Positions 43,980 to 52,309 of a DNA stretch of 64,000 nucleotides are shown here, piece by piece (position 1 is the first letter of the stretch; each line of letters begins with the position of its first letter). The translations under genes were made by a program, and so were the position numbers. Origin of the DNA: Acidovorax sp. FHTAMBA (lineage in GTDB: Bacteria; Pseudomonadota; Gammaproteobacteria; Burkholderiales; Burkholderiaceae_C); the NCBI RefSeq assembly GCF_038958875.1, contig NZ_CP152407.1, positions 4,466,501 to 4,530,500 on the forward strand, given 5' to 3'. The notes beneath the pieces are model-generated. The model saw only the letters and a program-made list of their open reading frames with translations, ran no database searches and was not told the DNA's origin.

Positions 43980-45311
43980 TCAGGGCTTACCGCTGTCCAC
44001 GAACACCGTGAGCACACCCGTGTAGCCGTACAGGTGGTGGTGCGCAATCTCCCCGCCCGCGAAGAACCCTGTCAGCGGCACGTCCCCCAGTGCATGGCGC
44101 ACGATCTGCAGTTCTGCACTGGGCCCGCCAAAGTGCGGGCCACCCCGGCCGGAGCAGCTCACGTAGATGGCGCCACAGATCCGCCGCCCGGTCTGCGGCG
44201 CCGCGTTGACAGCCGGTGCGCGGTGAGCCGCCGCCGCACCATCTGCGCGATCTTCACCAGAGGACGACATCAGCGACGCGGGCTCCAGCTCTTCGGGCGA
44301 AAGCTCCTCGCGGATCTCGGCGCAGATGCGCATGAGGTCGGCGCGCGCCGCCGCCACATTGCGCTGGCAGAACGCCAGGTGCATGCCCGGCTCCACATGG
44401 TCGGCCAGGGCCACGCCGCGGCGGCTGCCGTCCAGCCCCACGATGTGACGCACGCGCGTGTCGGTGCCGAAGTGGCCGGTGCGACGCTGGCCCTGCGGCT
44501 GCGTGCCCGCACTGACCAGCCCGGCCAGCGTGGCGCGCACCTTGCGCAAGGCGGGCTGCGGGTCGCCGTCGAGCGAGACCTCCAGCGTATCAAGCAGCAC
44601 ATCCAGGGCCGGTTCGCCATCCAGCTGCAAGACCACGTTTTCCTGGGCTTCGGTGATGGTGTGCAGGGTACCCACAGGCTGGCAACCCTGCGTGACGCGG
44701 GACACCAGCGCCACCCCGGCGCCAAACGCCACGCCCGACAGGCCGCCATCAAACACGCCACTGGCGCCGCCCTGCCCGGCCATGTTGCCATCGCCGCCCA
44801 CCGCAAACTGCACACTGCTGGTGCGGCTGGCAGACAGGCCACCAAACAGGTAGCCCGTGTCGGTGCGTGCCGCCATCTCGGTCAGCAGCTCGGCCAGTTC
44901 GGGGGTGCGGCCATCGGCATGCACCAGGGCGGTATGGGCCACAAAACCGCTGCCCGGGTGCGGCGCATGGGTAGGCAGCGGCGCCACACCCGAGAACACG
45001 CGGTACTGGTCCGCGGGCACATCCAGCAGCATCACCGACAGGGCGGGCTCGTCAAAGTACTCTGCGTTGTTGGCCGACACGCCCACGCCCACGGTGCCGC
45101 TCCAGTCGGTCACCTCGGGCAGCTCGGCGCTCAGGTAGTCGAGCAGGGCCTGCGCCTCGTTGGCATAGTGGTCGGTGATGTACAGCAGGCCCAGCGTGGG
45201 TGCCGCAGCATAGTCGGGCAGCGCCATCTGGGCGCGCAGCTGCGCCAGCACCAGCGCAGCGGCCATGCGCCACTGGGGGTGGGTGGCGTGGCCGGTGGGA
45301 AAGAGTTTCAT
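43980..45311 (-). CDS. FIST N/C domain signal protein
   Basis: A 443-residue cytosolic protein with an N-terminal FIST domain (GLLYITDHYANEAQALLDYL...GTVGVGVSANN) and a C-terminal FIST_C domain (CGAIYVSCSGRGGPHFGG, FAGGEIAHHHLYGYTGV). FIST domains are proposed to sense small ligands such as amino acids. No kinase or cyclase partner is adjacent. It is probably co-transcribed with the PhaM gene upstream (48-bp gap). Confidence 0.88.
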   Translation of the reverse strand: MKLFPTGHATHPQWRMAAALVLAQLRAQMALPDYAAAPTLGLLYITDHYANEAQALLDYLSAELPEVTDWSGTVGVGVSANNAEYFDEPALSVMLLDVPADQYRVFSGVAPLPTHAPHPGSGFVAHTALVHADGRTPELAELLTEMAARTDTGYLFGGLSASRTSSVQFAVGGDGNMAGQGGASGVFDGGLSGVAFGAGVALVSRVTQGCQPVGTLHTITEAQENVVLQLDGEPALDVLLDTLEVSLDGDPQPALRKVRATLAGLVSAGTQPQGQRRTGHFGTDTRVRHIVGLDGSRRGVALADHVEPGMHLAFCQRNVAAARADLMRICAEIREELSPEELEPASLMSSSGEDRADGAAAAHRAPAVNAAPQTGRRICGAIYVSCSGRGGPHFGGPSAELQIVRHALGDVPLTGFFAGGEIAHHHLYGYTGVLTVFVDSGKP

Positions 45312-45359
45312 GGTGGGAGTCTCCGTGCCGGGCGCGGCGCGCCCTTGCGTGCGCGGCGG

Positions 45360-46241
45360 TCAGCCCGCTCGCTTGCGAGCCGCCGTGGTGCGGCTGCTGC
45401 TGGCTTTCCGGGGTGCGGGTTTGGCGGCGGGTTTGGTGGTGGCCGTCTTGCGCGCTGCGGGTTTCTTCGCTGCGGTGGTCTTCCTGGCGGCGCCCGACGT
45501 TGCGCCGCGCTTGGTGCCGCCCTGCATGGTCTGCATGCCCTTGGCGGCAAACTGGCTGGCCATGCCGGTGGCCGTCTTGAGGGCTTCCTTGGCAAGGCCC
45601 GTGGCCATGTTCTTGGTGGTGTCGATGGCCGTCTGCTTGGCGGCGTCCTTCATGGCGTTGGCAGCGATCTGCTGGAACTGGCTGGTGAGCGCGCCCCACC
45701 ACTGCATCGGGTCCACCACGGCAGGCTCGGCAGCGGCCGAGGTCTTGCCTTTGGCTTTGGGCCTGGATTTGGCGGCGGGCTCGGCGTCGGTCTCGGCCTC
45801 GTCCGGGGTTTCCTCTTCGTCAGCGGCCGAACGGCCGGTGACGCGGGCGGCGGCGCTGGTCACGGCCTCGGCCGCGCCGGTAACGGTGTCGGCAGCTTTC
45901 TGCACGCCACTCATCACCGTGTCGGCGGTTTTGAGCTTGAAGGCATTGGCCACATCGCCCATGCTGAAGTTCATGCCCTTGAGCGTGGCCAGGGTCATCT
46001 TCTGCACCTCCAGCGCCTGGATGGTGGCTGCCAGCGCGCGCGAGTTCTGCTCCAGCCAGAACTGCACGGCCTTGAGTTCGTCGATGCGCTTTTCCAGCTC
46101 TTCCACGCTGATGGTGGGGGCCACCCAGTTGGACAGGTTGGGCAACTGCGGGATGCTGCTGGACGCCCCTTTGGCCAGGCTCTGCAAAAAGTCAAAACCG
46201 GGGACGAGTTTGCCGAAACCGAAATTCGATGTATCGCTCAT
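45360..46241 (-). CDS. phaM: PhaM-type polyhydroxyalkanoate granule protein
   Basis: A 293-residue protein. The conserved N-terminus FGFGKLVPGFDFLQSLAKGA (residues 7-26) and the helical region around EELEKRIDELKAVQFWLEQN match PhaM. PhaM activates PHA synthase and links granules to the nucleoid. The C-terminal 70 residues are Ala/Lys/Arg/Thr-rich (AAKKPAARK-like), suited to DNA binding. This implies that the organism makes PHA. No pha biosynthesis gene is in the window. Confidence 0.88.
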   Translation of the reverse strand: MSDTSNFGFGKLVPGFDFLQSLAKGASSSIPQLPNLSNWVAPTISVEELEKRIDELKAVQFWLEQNSRALAATIQALEVQKMTLATLKGMNFSMGDVANAFKLKTADTVMSGVQKAADTVTGAAEAVTSAAARVTGRSAADEEETPDEAETDAEPAAKSRPKAKGKTSAAAEPAVVDPMQWWGALTSQFQQIAANAMKDAAKQTAIDTTKNMATGLAKEALKTATGMASQFAAKGMQTMQGGTKRGATSGAARKTTAAKKPAARKTATTKPAAKPAPRKASSSRTTAARKRAG

Positions 46242-46329
46242 GGCCGCTCCGCAAGAGGTGGGTCTGTGATGGGGTCACAGCTTACTCCAATGCGTCGCGG
46301 CCGGAAGGGGCAGATTCCCGCCCCACATC

Positions 46330-46833
46330 TCATTGTTTGTGGCCGTGGCCGTGCCCATGGCCCGCCGCTGCGCCGCCGCCCGGGGGCATGGTGGCCACGG
46401 GAACGCTGAGGTTGAGCGTGCTCTCGGCGCCCTTGGCGTCCTGGAACACCAGGGTGATGGGCACCGCGCTGTCCTTGGCCAGCGGCGCCTTCAGGTCCAG
46501 CAGCATGACGTGGTAGCCGCCGGGCTTGAGTTCCACCGTCTTACCTGCGGGCAGCTCCAGCGCGGGCACAGCGCGCATCTTCATCACATCGCCTTCCATC
46601 TTCATTTCGTGCACTTCCGTCACGCCTGCAGCGGGCGATTCGGCGCGCACCAGGCGGGCGCCATCTTGGGCCGTGAGGCGCATGAAGGCGCCCGTGCCTG
46701 TCTGGCCCTGCACGCTGGCGCGGGCCCAGGCGCCCTCCACCTTGACGGTGGCAGTCTGGGCCCCTGCGGGGGCCGTGGCCAAGGCAGCCAGAACGGTGGA
46801 AACGATGGCGGCGGTGTGAAGCAGTTTTTTCAT
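46330..46833 (-). CDS. periplasmic copper chaperone PCu(A)C
   Basis: A 167-residue exported protein of the PCuAC family, which delivers Cu(I) to the CuA site of cytochrome oxidase. The signal peptide ends APAGAQ. The copper motif H-x10-M-x21-H-x-M is present (VHEMKMEG...VMKM, then GGYHVML). An extra C-terminal GHGHGHGHK tail can bind metal. ATG 46833 (MKKLLHTA) is used. It ends a copper-type gene run with DUF1775, TonB receptor and DUF2946. Confidence 0.92.
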   Translation of the reverse strand: MKKLLHTAAIVSTVLAALATAPAGAQTATVKVEGAWARASVQGQTGTGAFMRLTAQDGARLVRAESPAAGVTEVHEMKMEGDVMKMRAVPALELPAGKTVELKPGGYHVMLLDLKAPLAKDSAVPITLVFQDAKGAESTLNLSVPVATMPPGGGAAAGHGHGHGHKQ

Positions 46834-46895
46834 GATGAACATCTCTCGGTTTGCAGTGAAAAGGGAAAGTGAGGACAGGCCCGTGGGCTCGACTG

Positions 46896-47456
46896 TCAGT
46901 GATTGTGGGCAGCGCCGCCGCCCGTGGGCAGAATCTCCAGCGCTGCTGCGGGGGACTTCAGGTCCGAGAGCTTCTGGCCCGCCGCGGGCACATCCACCCA
47001 GTCGTTTCGGCCCTCGGCACAGGCCTGGCGCACGGACCAGTACAGCGTGCCCGCCTGCGCGGGCGTGGTGGCCACCAGCACGAACTCATCGTAGTGCGCG
47101 TTCGGCAGCATGTCCTCTGCGGTCTTGGCCGTCCAGGTCACGCGCACCACGTCGTCGGTGATGCTGCGGCCGTGGCTGGTGGTGGGCTGTGCGAGCTTTT
47201 CGCGCTGCACGTCCAGCGTCCAGCCGGGCTTGGGCATGGGCCGCGCGCCGCGCATGCCCGCCGGAATATCCACCGCAATCTGCCGCGTCGGCGACCCGCC
47301 GCAGCCATGGCCGACTTTGAACGTGGCCTTGTAGCTTGCGCCCGCCGGGGCGACCTGGTATTCGAGCACGACGTGGGCGGATGCAGAGCCAAATATGCCC
47401 CCAGCGCTTATCAGTAAAGCGCAAGCAGCTATGTTTTTCATAGTAGTCCGTGGCAT
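46896..47456 (-). CDS. DUF1775 (YcnI-like) copper-binding exported protein
   Basis: A 186-residue secreted protein. After the signal peptide (ending FGSASA) the mature protein starts with His (HVVLEYQV), the copper ligand used by YcnI-type proteins. The DUF1775 motif KVGHGCGGSPTRQI follows. Two ATGs exist; 47456 (MPRTTMKN) has AAAGG at a good distance. The signal-peptide core MKNIAACALLISAGG is encoded by a copy of the dispersed palindrome (47396-47441). Confidence 0.88.
   Translation of the reverse strand: MPRTTMKNIAACALLISAGGIFGSASAHVVLEYQVAPAGASYKATFKVGHGCGGSPTRQIAVDIPAGMRGARPMPKPGWTLDVQREKLAQPTTSHGRSITDDVVRVTWTAKTAEDMLPNAHYDEFVLVATTPAQAGTLYWSVRQACAEGRNDWVDVPAAGQKLSDLKSPAAALEILPTGGGAAHNH
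47396..47441 (-). repeat. dispersed palindromic repeat encoding a signal-peptide core
   Basis: On the minus strand: AACATAGCTGCTTGCGCTTTACTGATAAGCGCTGGGGGCATATTT, a clear copy. It is read as N-I-A-A-C-A-L-L-I-S-A-G-G-I-F at the start of the DUF1775 protein, in the same frame as the copy at 17702-17746. Confidence 0.8.
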
Positions 47457-47470
47457 GGGATGTTTACCTT

Positions 47471-49777
47471 TCAAAGACTTACCTTCAGCTCTGCCATGTA
47501 GGTGCGCTGCGGGTAGGGGTGGAAGTTCCAGAACTTGTAGTTGTTCAGGTTGTCGATGCCGACGGCCGCGCTGACCTGCTTGGTGATCTGGTAGCGCACG
47601 CGCACATCGGTGGTGAAGTAGCGGCTGGCGCCCTGGTAGGCAAAGCCATTGAGATCGGTGTTGTCGAGCGTGCTGTATTGCTTGCCGCTGTAGCGCGCGC
47701 CCAGGGTGTACGACCACTTGTCATCGGGCCGGTACGTGGCCACGGCGCTGGCGCGCCACTTTGGGATGCGCGACTGCCATTTGCCGGCACTGGCGGGGAA
47801 CTTGTCGTTCTTCGTGATCCTGGAGTCGGTCCAGGTCAGGCTGCTGCCCAGCTCCAGCCCGCGCAGCAGGACGTTGGTGGCCTGGTACGACAGCTCGATG
47901 CCCTTGGTACGGATGGCATCCACGTTCTGCACGTTGGTCACATTGGGTGTGACCAGCACATTGGTCTGGGAGTACAACGCGTCTTTCGTGCGCTCAAAGA
48001 ACGCTGTGAGGCGCAGCAAACCGTTGCCCATGTCGCGCTCGGCGGTCAGCTCGGTGGTCCAGCTTTTTTCAGGCTTCAGGTTCGGGTCGTTGCTGATGAG
48101 CGCGCCGCTGCCGCTGATGCCGCCCTGGTACAGCTCGGCCACGGTGGGCATGCGCACGGCGCGGCCGGTGGAGGCCTTGAGCACCCACAGGTCGCTGGCC
48201 TGCCAGGCCACGGCAGCCTTGGGCGAGACATAGGTCTCGTTGCGCTCGGGGTGGCCCACGGTGGTGGTGGCGTTGCCGGTCTGGCCGTTGCTGGCGCTCC
48301 AGCGCTCGGCGCGGACGCCCAGCACGGCCTTCCACCGTGGCGCGATTTTCCACGTGTCTTGCGCCCACAGGCCGATCAGCTGCGTGTCGCCGTTGAAGGC
48401 CTGGTTGCGGGCGCCTGCATCACCGCTGATCCAGTTCGTCGTGGCGTTCTCGATGGTGCGCAGTTGGTAGCTGTCGCGCTGCAGGCCGAAGTCCACGATG
48501 TGTGCGCCTTGCACACCCTCGGGCCGCCAGGTGCCTTTGGCGGCCAGCGTGTTCCAGCCCGTGCCCTTGCTGTTGACGATGCGCCCTGCCCCGCCGTTCA
48601 GCGCCGCGGGCAGCGCCACGGTGGCTGCGCGCAGGCTGTCGGCCTGGTAGTCGTACAGACTGGCGGCCACCTCCCAGTCAAACACGCCCTGCGTTCGGCT
48701 TTTGACCGACAGACCGTGCATGAAATGCGTGAGGTCTTCGTTGGAGACATTGAAGTCCGTAGGCGTGAGCGCAAACGAGCGGCCATTGATGTTGACCGTG
48801 CCGCTGTAGACCGCATTGCCATGGGCGTCGCGCAGGTAGCTGGCGGGGCGCCCCTCGGATGCGTTGTGCCACCAGCCAAAGGTGTAGGCGGCGCGCACGG
48901 TGGGCGAAAAGTCGTAGGCGATCTTGGCCTTGATGTGGTCTTGCTGCGTGTGGTACTGCGTGGCCGTGCCCAGCAGGTACCAAGGCTGGTTGCTGCGGTT
49001 GTTGCCCGGCACCGCGCCGGTCACGGGCGTGCCTGCGCTGCCCACGGTGCCTGCGGACACGAGGCGGGTGGGGAAGGTTAGCGGCTGACCTTCGCTGTCC
49101 GTCTTGTTGAAGCTCAGGAACCAAGACCAGTCGCCGTTCTTGTTGCCCACCGAGGCACTGACCTGCTTGCCTGCGTAGGTGGCGCTGGTGCCGTAGAGAT
49201 CGAACGGCTGGTGCTGATAACTGACCTTGCCGTGCGCCTCGAACTTCGTCGGCATGCGGGTCACATAGTCCACCACCGCGCCCACGGAGTTGCCCGCGTA
49301 CGCAGCCGAAAACGGGCCGTAGAGCACCTCCACGCGCTCGATCTCCTCGGGCGTGACCAGCATCCAGCGCGGCGCGTTGGTGGGGCCGTTGCCCAGGTAG
49401 TTGCTCAGCAAGATGCCGTCGGCAAACACCATCGACCGCGCCGGGTTGCCCGTGCCGGAGGCGCGGGTGGACAGCACGGCGTGGTTGTAGTCGCCGATAT
49501 AACGCTTGCGCACCAGCAGACTGGGCAGGTACTTGAGGGCGTCTTCGCTGTCGGTGGCGTTGATCGAGTGCTCGATCTGCTCGCGCGTCACGCCCTCGAT
49601 GGTGGTCGGGATCTGCGTGGGCAGCGAGGTGGGCTGGCCGCCGGTGACGGTGACCACGCCCAGTTCCTTGACCGACGCGTTGGTGCTGTCGGGGGCCTGC
49701 GCGAACGCGGGCGCGGCCCCAAAGAAAGCAAAGGGAAAGGCACTGGCCACGGCCAGCGCCATGCGACTTTTGCGCAT
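47471..49777 (-). CDS. TonB-dependent outer-membrane receptor (probably copper-related)
   Basis: A 768-residue outer-membrane receptor. The signal peptide ends APAFAQ (about residue 27), with a plug domain at about 45-190 (IERVEVLYGPFSAAYAGNSVGAVVDYVT) and a beta-barrel ending in an aromatic-rich final strand (YPQRTYMAELKVSL). The TonB-linked motif lies near VVTVTG. It is flanked by DUF2946 upstream and DUF1775/PCuAC downstream on the same strand, a set known to go with copper uptake, so copper or a copper complex is the best guess for its substrate. Confidence 0.9.
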   Translation of the reverse strand: MRKSRMALAVASAFPFAFFGAAPAFAQAPDSTNASVKELGVVTVTGGQPTSLPTQIPTTIEGVTREQIEHSINATDSEDALKYLPSLLVRKRYIGDYNHAVLSTRASGTGNPARSMVFADGILLSNYLGNGPTNAPRWMLVTPEEIERVEVLYGPFSAAYAGNSVGAVVDYVTRMPTKFEAHGKVSYQHQPFDLYGTSATYAGKQVSASVGNKNGDWSWFLSFNKTDSEGQPLTFPTRLVSAGTVGSAGTPVTGAVPGNNRSNQPWYLLGTATQYHTQQDHIKAKIAYDFSPTVRAAYTFGWWHNASEGRPASYLRDAHGNAVYSGTVNINGRSFALTPTDFNVSNEDLTHFMHGLSVKSRTQGVFDWEVAASLYDYQADSLRAATVALPAALNGGAGRIVNSKGTGWNTLAAKGTWRPEGVQGAHIVDFGLQRDSYQLRTIENATTNWISGDAGARNQAFNGDTQLIGLWAQDTWKIAPRWKAVLGVRAERWSASNGQTGNATTTVGHPERNETYVSPKAAVAWQASDLWVLKASTGRAVRMPTVAELYQGGISGSGALISNDPNLKPEKSWTTELTAERDMGNGLLRLTAFFERTKDALYSQTNVLVTPNVTNVQNVDAIRTKGIELSYQATNVLLRGLELGSSLTWTDSRITKNDKFPASAGKWQSRIPKWRASAVATYRPDDKWSYTLGARYSGKQYSTLDNTDLNGFAYQGASRYFTTDVRVRYQITKQVSAAVGIDNLNNYKFWNFHPYPQRTYMAELKVSL

Positions 49778-49797
49778 GCAATCTCCTGAATTTCAAG

Positions 49798-49856
49798 CCA
49801 AATAGGCCGCTAGCGCTTGATGGACAAGCGCCAACAGCTATCGAATAAATAGCGAA
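49798..49856 (-). repeat. dispersed palindromic repeat
   Basis: CCAAATAGGCCGCTAGCGCTTGATGGACAAGCGCCAACAGCTATCGAATAAATAGC, nearly full length in reverse orientation. It fills the gap between the DUF2946 stop codon (49857) and the TonB-receptor gene. Confidence 0.85.
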
Positions 49857-50222
49857 TCAGGAGAAGGCAGGAGGCCCGCGCGGCGGCAGTGGCGCGGCGG
49901 TGCGCGCAGCAATGTGCGCGGCGGGGATGGGACGCAGGGCATGCGCCAGAGGATGGACCACAGGCACCTGCGCCTGAGAGACAGGAGGCGGTGCGCCCAC
50001 ATGCGCGCACAGCGGACAGTCGAGCGTGTGGCTCGGCAGCTCCTTGGCGCCGTCGTCGGTCTTGATCAGGAGCTTGATGGCGCCCGAGCCCGAGCAGATC
50101 AGCTCCATGGCCTGTGGGTTGACCAGTGGCGACGCCACCGCCACGCCCATCGACAACACAAACCACGCCAGCACGGAGCGGGCGAGCCAGCGAAGGCTGC
50201 GAATGGTTTGCAGGGAGGGCAT
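49857..50222 (-). CDS. DUF2946 family protein
   Basis: A 121-residue protein with one hydrophobic segment near the start (SVLAWFVLSMGVAVASPLV). Further on, a Cys/His motif (LDCPLCAHVGAP) is typical of DUF2946, a family often beside copper-transport genes. A Pro/His/Ala-rich tail follows. It heads the copper-type operon; its stop is 80 bp before the TonB-receptor start. Function unknown, perhaps periplasmic copper handling. Confidence 0.8.
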   Translation of the reverse strand: MPSLQTIRSLRWLARSVLAWFVLSMGVAVASPLVNPQAMELICSGSGAIKLLIKTDDGAKELPSHTLDCPLCAHVGAPPPVSQAQVPVVHPLAHALRPIPAAHIAARTAAPLPPRGPPAFS

Positions 50223-50348
50223 GGGTGCGGATTGTAGGCTGCGGGGATACGCAGACCTTGACCGGCGTCATCTGCGCGACGCACTGCCTTTTCGCCCACG
50301 CCTACGATGCGCTCTCGATTCCCCATCACCTCCAACGGAGACAACACC

Positions 50349-50996
50349 ATGCTCACACTGTGCGGCTTTTCGGCCAGCAACTACTACAACAAGGTCAAGC
50401 TGGCCCTGCTTGAAAAGGGCCTGCCTTTCACCGAGGAACTGGCTTGGGTGGGCGAAACCGACCGCAGCGCCAGCCCGCTGGGCAAGGTGCCCTACCTGCG
50501 CACGCCCCAGGGCCCGCTGTGCGAATCGTCCGTGATGGCCGACTACATCGAGGCCGCCCATCCCGAGCACCCGCTGATCCCCGCCGACCCCTACCAGGCC
50601 GCCAAGGTGCGCGAGCTGATCACCTTTCTGGAGCTGCATCTGGAGCTGGTGGCACGCAACCTGTATCCGCAGGCCTTTTTTGGCGGCACCGTGAGCGACA
50701 CCGCCAAGGAAAAGGTGGGAGCCCAGCTGGAGAAAAACATTGCCGCCTTCGGTCAGCTGGCCAAGTTCAGCCCCTACGTGGGCGGCGACACGTTCACGAT
50801 GGCTGACTGCGCCGCCATCGTGCACCTGCCGCTGGTCAGCTCGGCCACCAAGATCATCTATGGCCGCGACTACCTGGCCGACCTGCCCGTGCGCGAGTAC
50901 CTGGCCCGCATGGCCGAGCGCCCCCATGTGGCGCGTGTCAACGCCGACCGCAAAACCAGCACCGCCGAAATGCTGGCGCGCCCGCCCAAGCGTTAA
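50349..50996 (+). CDS. glutathione S-transferase
   Basis: A 215-residue cytosolic protein with an N-terminal thioredoxin-like glutathione-binding domain (FSASNYYNKVKLALLEKGL, GKVPYLRTPQGPLCESSVMADYI, where ES binds glutathione) and an all-helical C-terminal domain. The role is detoxification or conjugation; the substrate is unknown. Start ATG 50349 after ACGGAG. A long inverted-repeat element begins at the base after its stop codon. Confidence 0.9.
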   Translation: MLTLCGFSASNYYNKVKLALLEKGLPFTEELAWVGETDRSASPLGKVPYLRTPQGPLCESSVMADYIEAAHPEHPLIPADPYQAAKVRELITFLELHLELVARNLYPQAFFGGTVSDTAKEKVGAQLEKNIAAFGQLAKFSPYVGGDTFTMADCAAIVHLPLVSSATKIIYGRDYLADLPVREYLARMAERPHVARVNADRKTSTAEMLARPPKR

Positions 50997-51158
50997 GGAT
51001 GTTCTGCATAACCCTCGCGAGGCGGTGGTAGTGCGGATCGGGATGGGGTGCAAGGCGTCTTTTGGCAGCCAATAGCCGGGCTATTGGCAAGAAAAGCAAC
51101 GCAGCGAACCGCCCGAGGCCGCGCTATCACAGACCGCAGGGAGTTATGCAGGTCATCC
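50997..51158. repeat. MITE-like long inverted repeat (162 bp)
   Basis: The outer arms 50997-51016 and 51139-51158 match at about 16 of 20 positions (GGAT..TCTGCATAAC). The inner part contains a perfect 10-bp stem GCCAATAGCC-G-GGCTATTGGC (51068-51088), with partial pairing between. No ORF is inside. It starts directly after the GST stop codon. It resembles a non-autonomous miniature element. Confidence 0.6.
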
Positions 51159-51274
51159 TTCAGCCTCCTTGCGCCCTTCGGTTCAGGGACAGGGGGTGGC
51201 CTTGACCTCCATCAAACCGGGTGGGCCAATGCAGGCGCACCATGCGCGTATTCGCCACGATGAGGAGCCATTGC

Positions 51275-51646
51275 ATGGACAAGACCCAAGCCGCCCCCTT
51301 CCGCCAGCAACTGCTGGCCCAGCAATCAGCGCTGCTGGCCCAGCTGGCCGCACAACGCGGTGGCGTCATCGGGCGGGCAGAAGCCGCCGCCGAGCACTTC
51401 GGCCGTCCCGAAGACCCGCGTGCACAGGTGGCCTCAGAGCGGGCACTGGAATTCGCCCTGGATGAACGCGAAACCGCCCACCTCGCGGCGATTGACGCGG
51501 CCCTGGCTCGCATCGAAGCTGGTACCTACGGCGAGTGCACGGACTGCGGCACACACATCACTGCAGCGCGCCTGCACGCGACGCCTGAGGCGGCACGCTG
51601 CGTGCATTGCCAGGAAAAGGCCGAGCAACATCACCGGCCGGCCTGA
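51275..51646 (+). CDS. DksA/TraR-family zinc-finger protein
   Basis: A 123-residue protein. A helical N-terminus with LAALDA-type charged pairs precedes the C4 zinc finger CTDCG...CVHCQ at about residues 87-111. DksA/TraR proteins bind the RNA polymerase secondary channel and, with ppGpp, retune promoters. The acidic tip motif of DksA is not obvious, so it is a shorter paralogue. GAGGAG supports the ATG at 51275. Confidence 0.85.
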   Translation: MDKTQAAPFRQQLLAQQSALLAQLAAQRGGVIGRAEAAAEHFGRPEDPRAQVASERALEFALDERETAHLAAIDAALARIEAGTYGECTDCGTHITAARLHATPEAARCVHCQEKAEQHHRPA

Positions 51647-51741
51647 GCGACACGGCGGCTCGCAGGCGCTGACCGCTGCCACGCCGGGCCCGTTACGGGC
51701 CAAGGCATGGCGCATGGCGCACGGCTGCTATCCTGTGCGGC

Positions 51742-52155
51742 ATGCGCAGTCTCTTTCACCTTGCCTTTCACGTGACCGACCTCGATGCGGCGCGTCGCTT
51801 TTATGGCGACGTGCTTGGATGCCAGGAAGGTCGAAGTACGGACACCTGGGTCGACTTCGATTTTTTCGGACACCAGATTTCTCTGCACCTGGGCGCCCCC
51901 TTTGCGAGCGCCCGCACGGGCCACGTAGGTGATCATCTGGTGCCCATGCCGCATTTCGGCGCCATTCTGGAGCTGCCCGATTGGCATCGGCTGGCGGACC
52001 GCTTGAAAGCAGCGGGTACCGACTTTGTATTGGCACCCCAGGTGCGCTTTGAAGGTCAGCCCGGAGAGCAGTGGACGATGTTCTTCCACGACCCGAGTGG
52101 CAACCCCATAGAAATCAAGGGTTTTCGTTCGCTGGATGCTGTGTACGCATCCTGA
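51742..52155 (+). CDS. VOC (glyoxalase/dioxygenase) superfamily protein
   Basis: A 137-residue single-unit VOC protein (LFHLAFHVTDLDAARRFYGDVLGC; DPSGNPIEIKGF near the end). Metal-ligand candidates are His10, His57-like residues in HQISLHL and the late Glu. It probably acts as a dimer. Possible roles are a lactoylglutathione-lyase-like, extradiol-dioxygenase-like or resistance function; nothing narrows it down. Confidence 0.85.
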   Translation: MRSLFHLAFHVTDLDAARRFYGDVLGCQEGRSTDTWVDFDFFGHQISLHLGAPFASARTGHVGDHLVPMPHFGAILELPDWHRLADRLKAAGTDFVLAPQVRFEGQPGEQWTMFFHDPSGNPIEIKGFRSLDAVYAS

Positions 52156-52309
52156 GCCGGCGGTTCGATGGCGTCGGGGTATCGACCCCTGAGCCATAGA
52201 AACACGCAGTTCTTGCACACCATCCCGTGGCACGCGCGACCGCACGGGTAGCTGCTCGGTAAGGCCGGGCGGCGGCACCCCGTTTCAGGCGCGCGCCACT
52301 CGGCAGGCC

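Noticed and set aside
44034..46409. Plus-strand ORF of 791 codons opposite the FIST and phaM genes
   Set aside because: Spans two well-supported minus-strand genes and has shadow composition.
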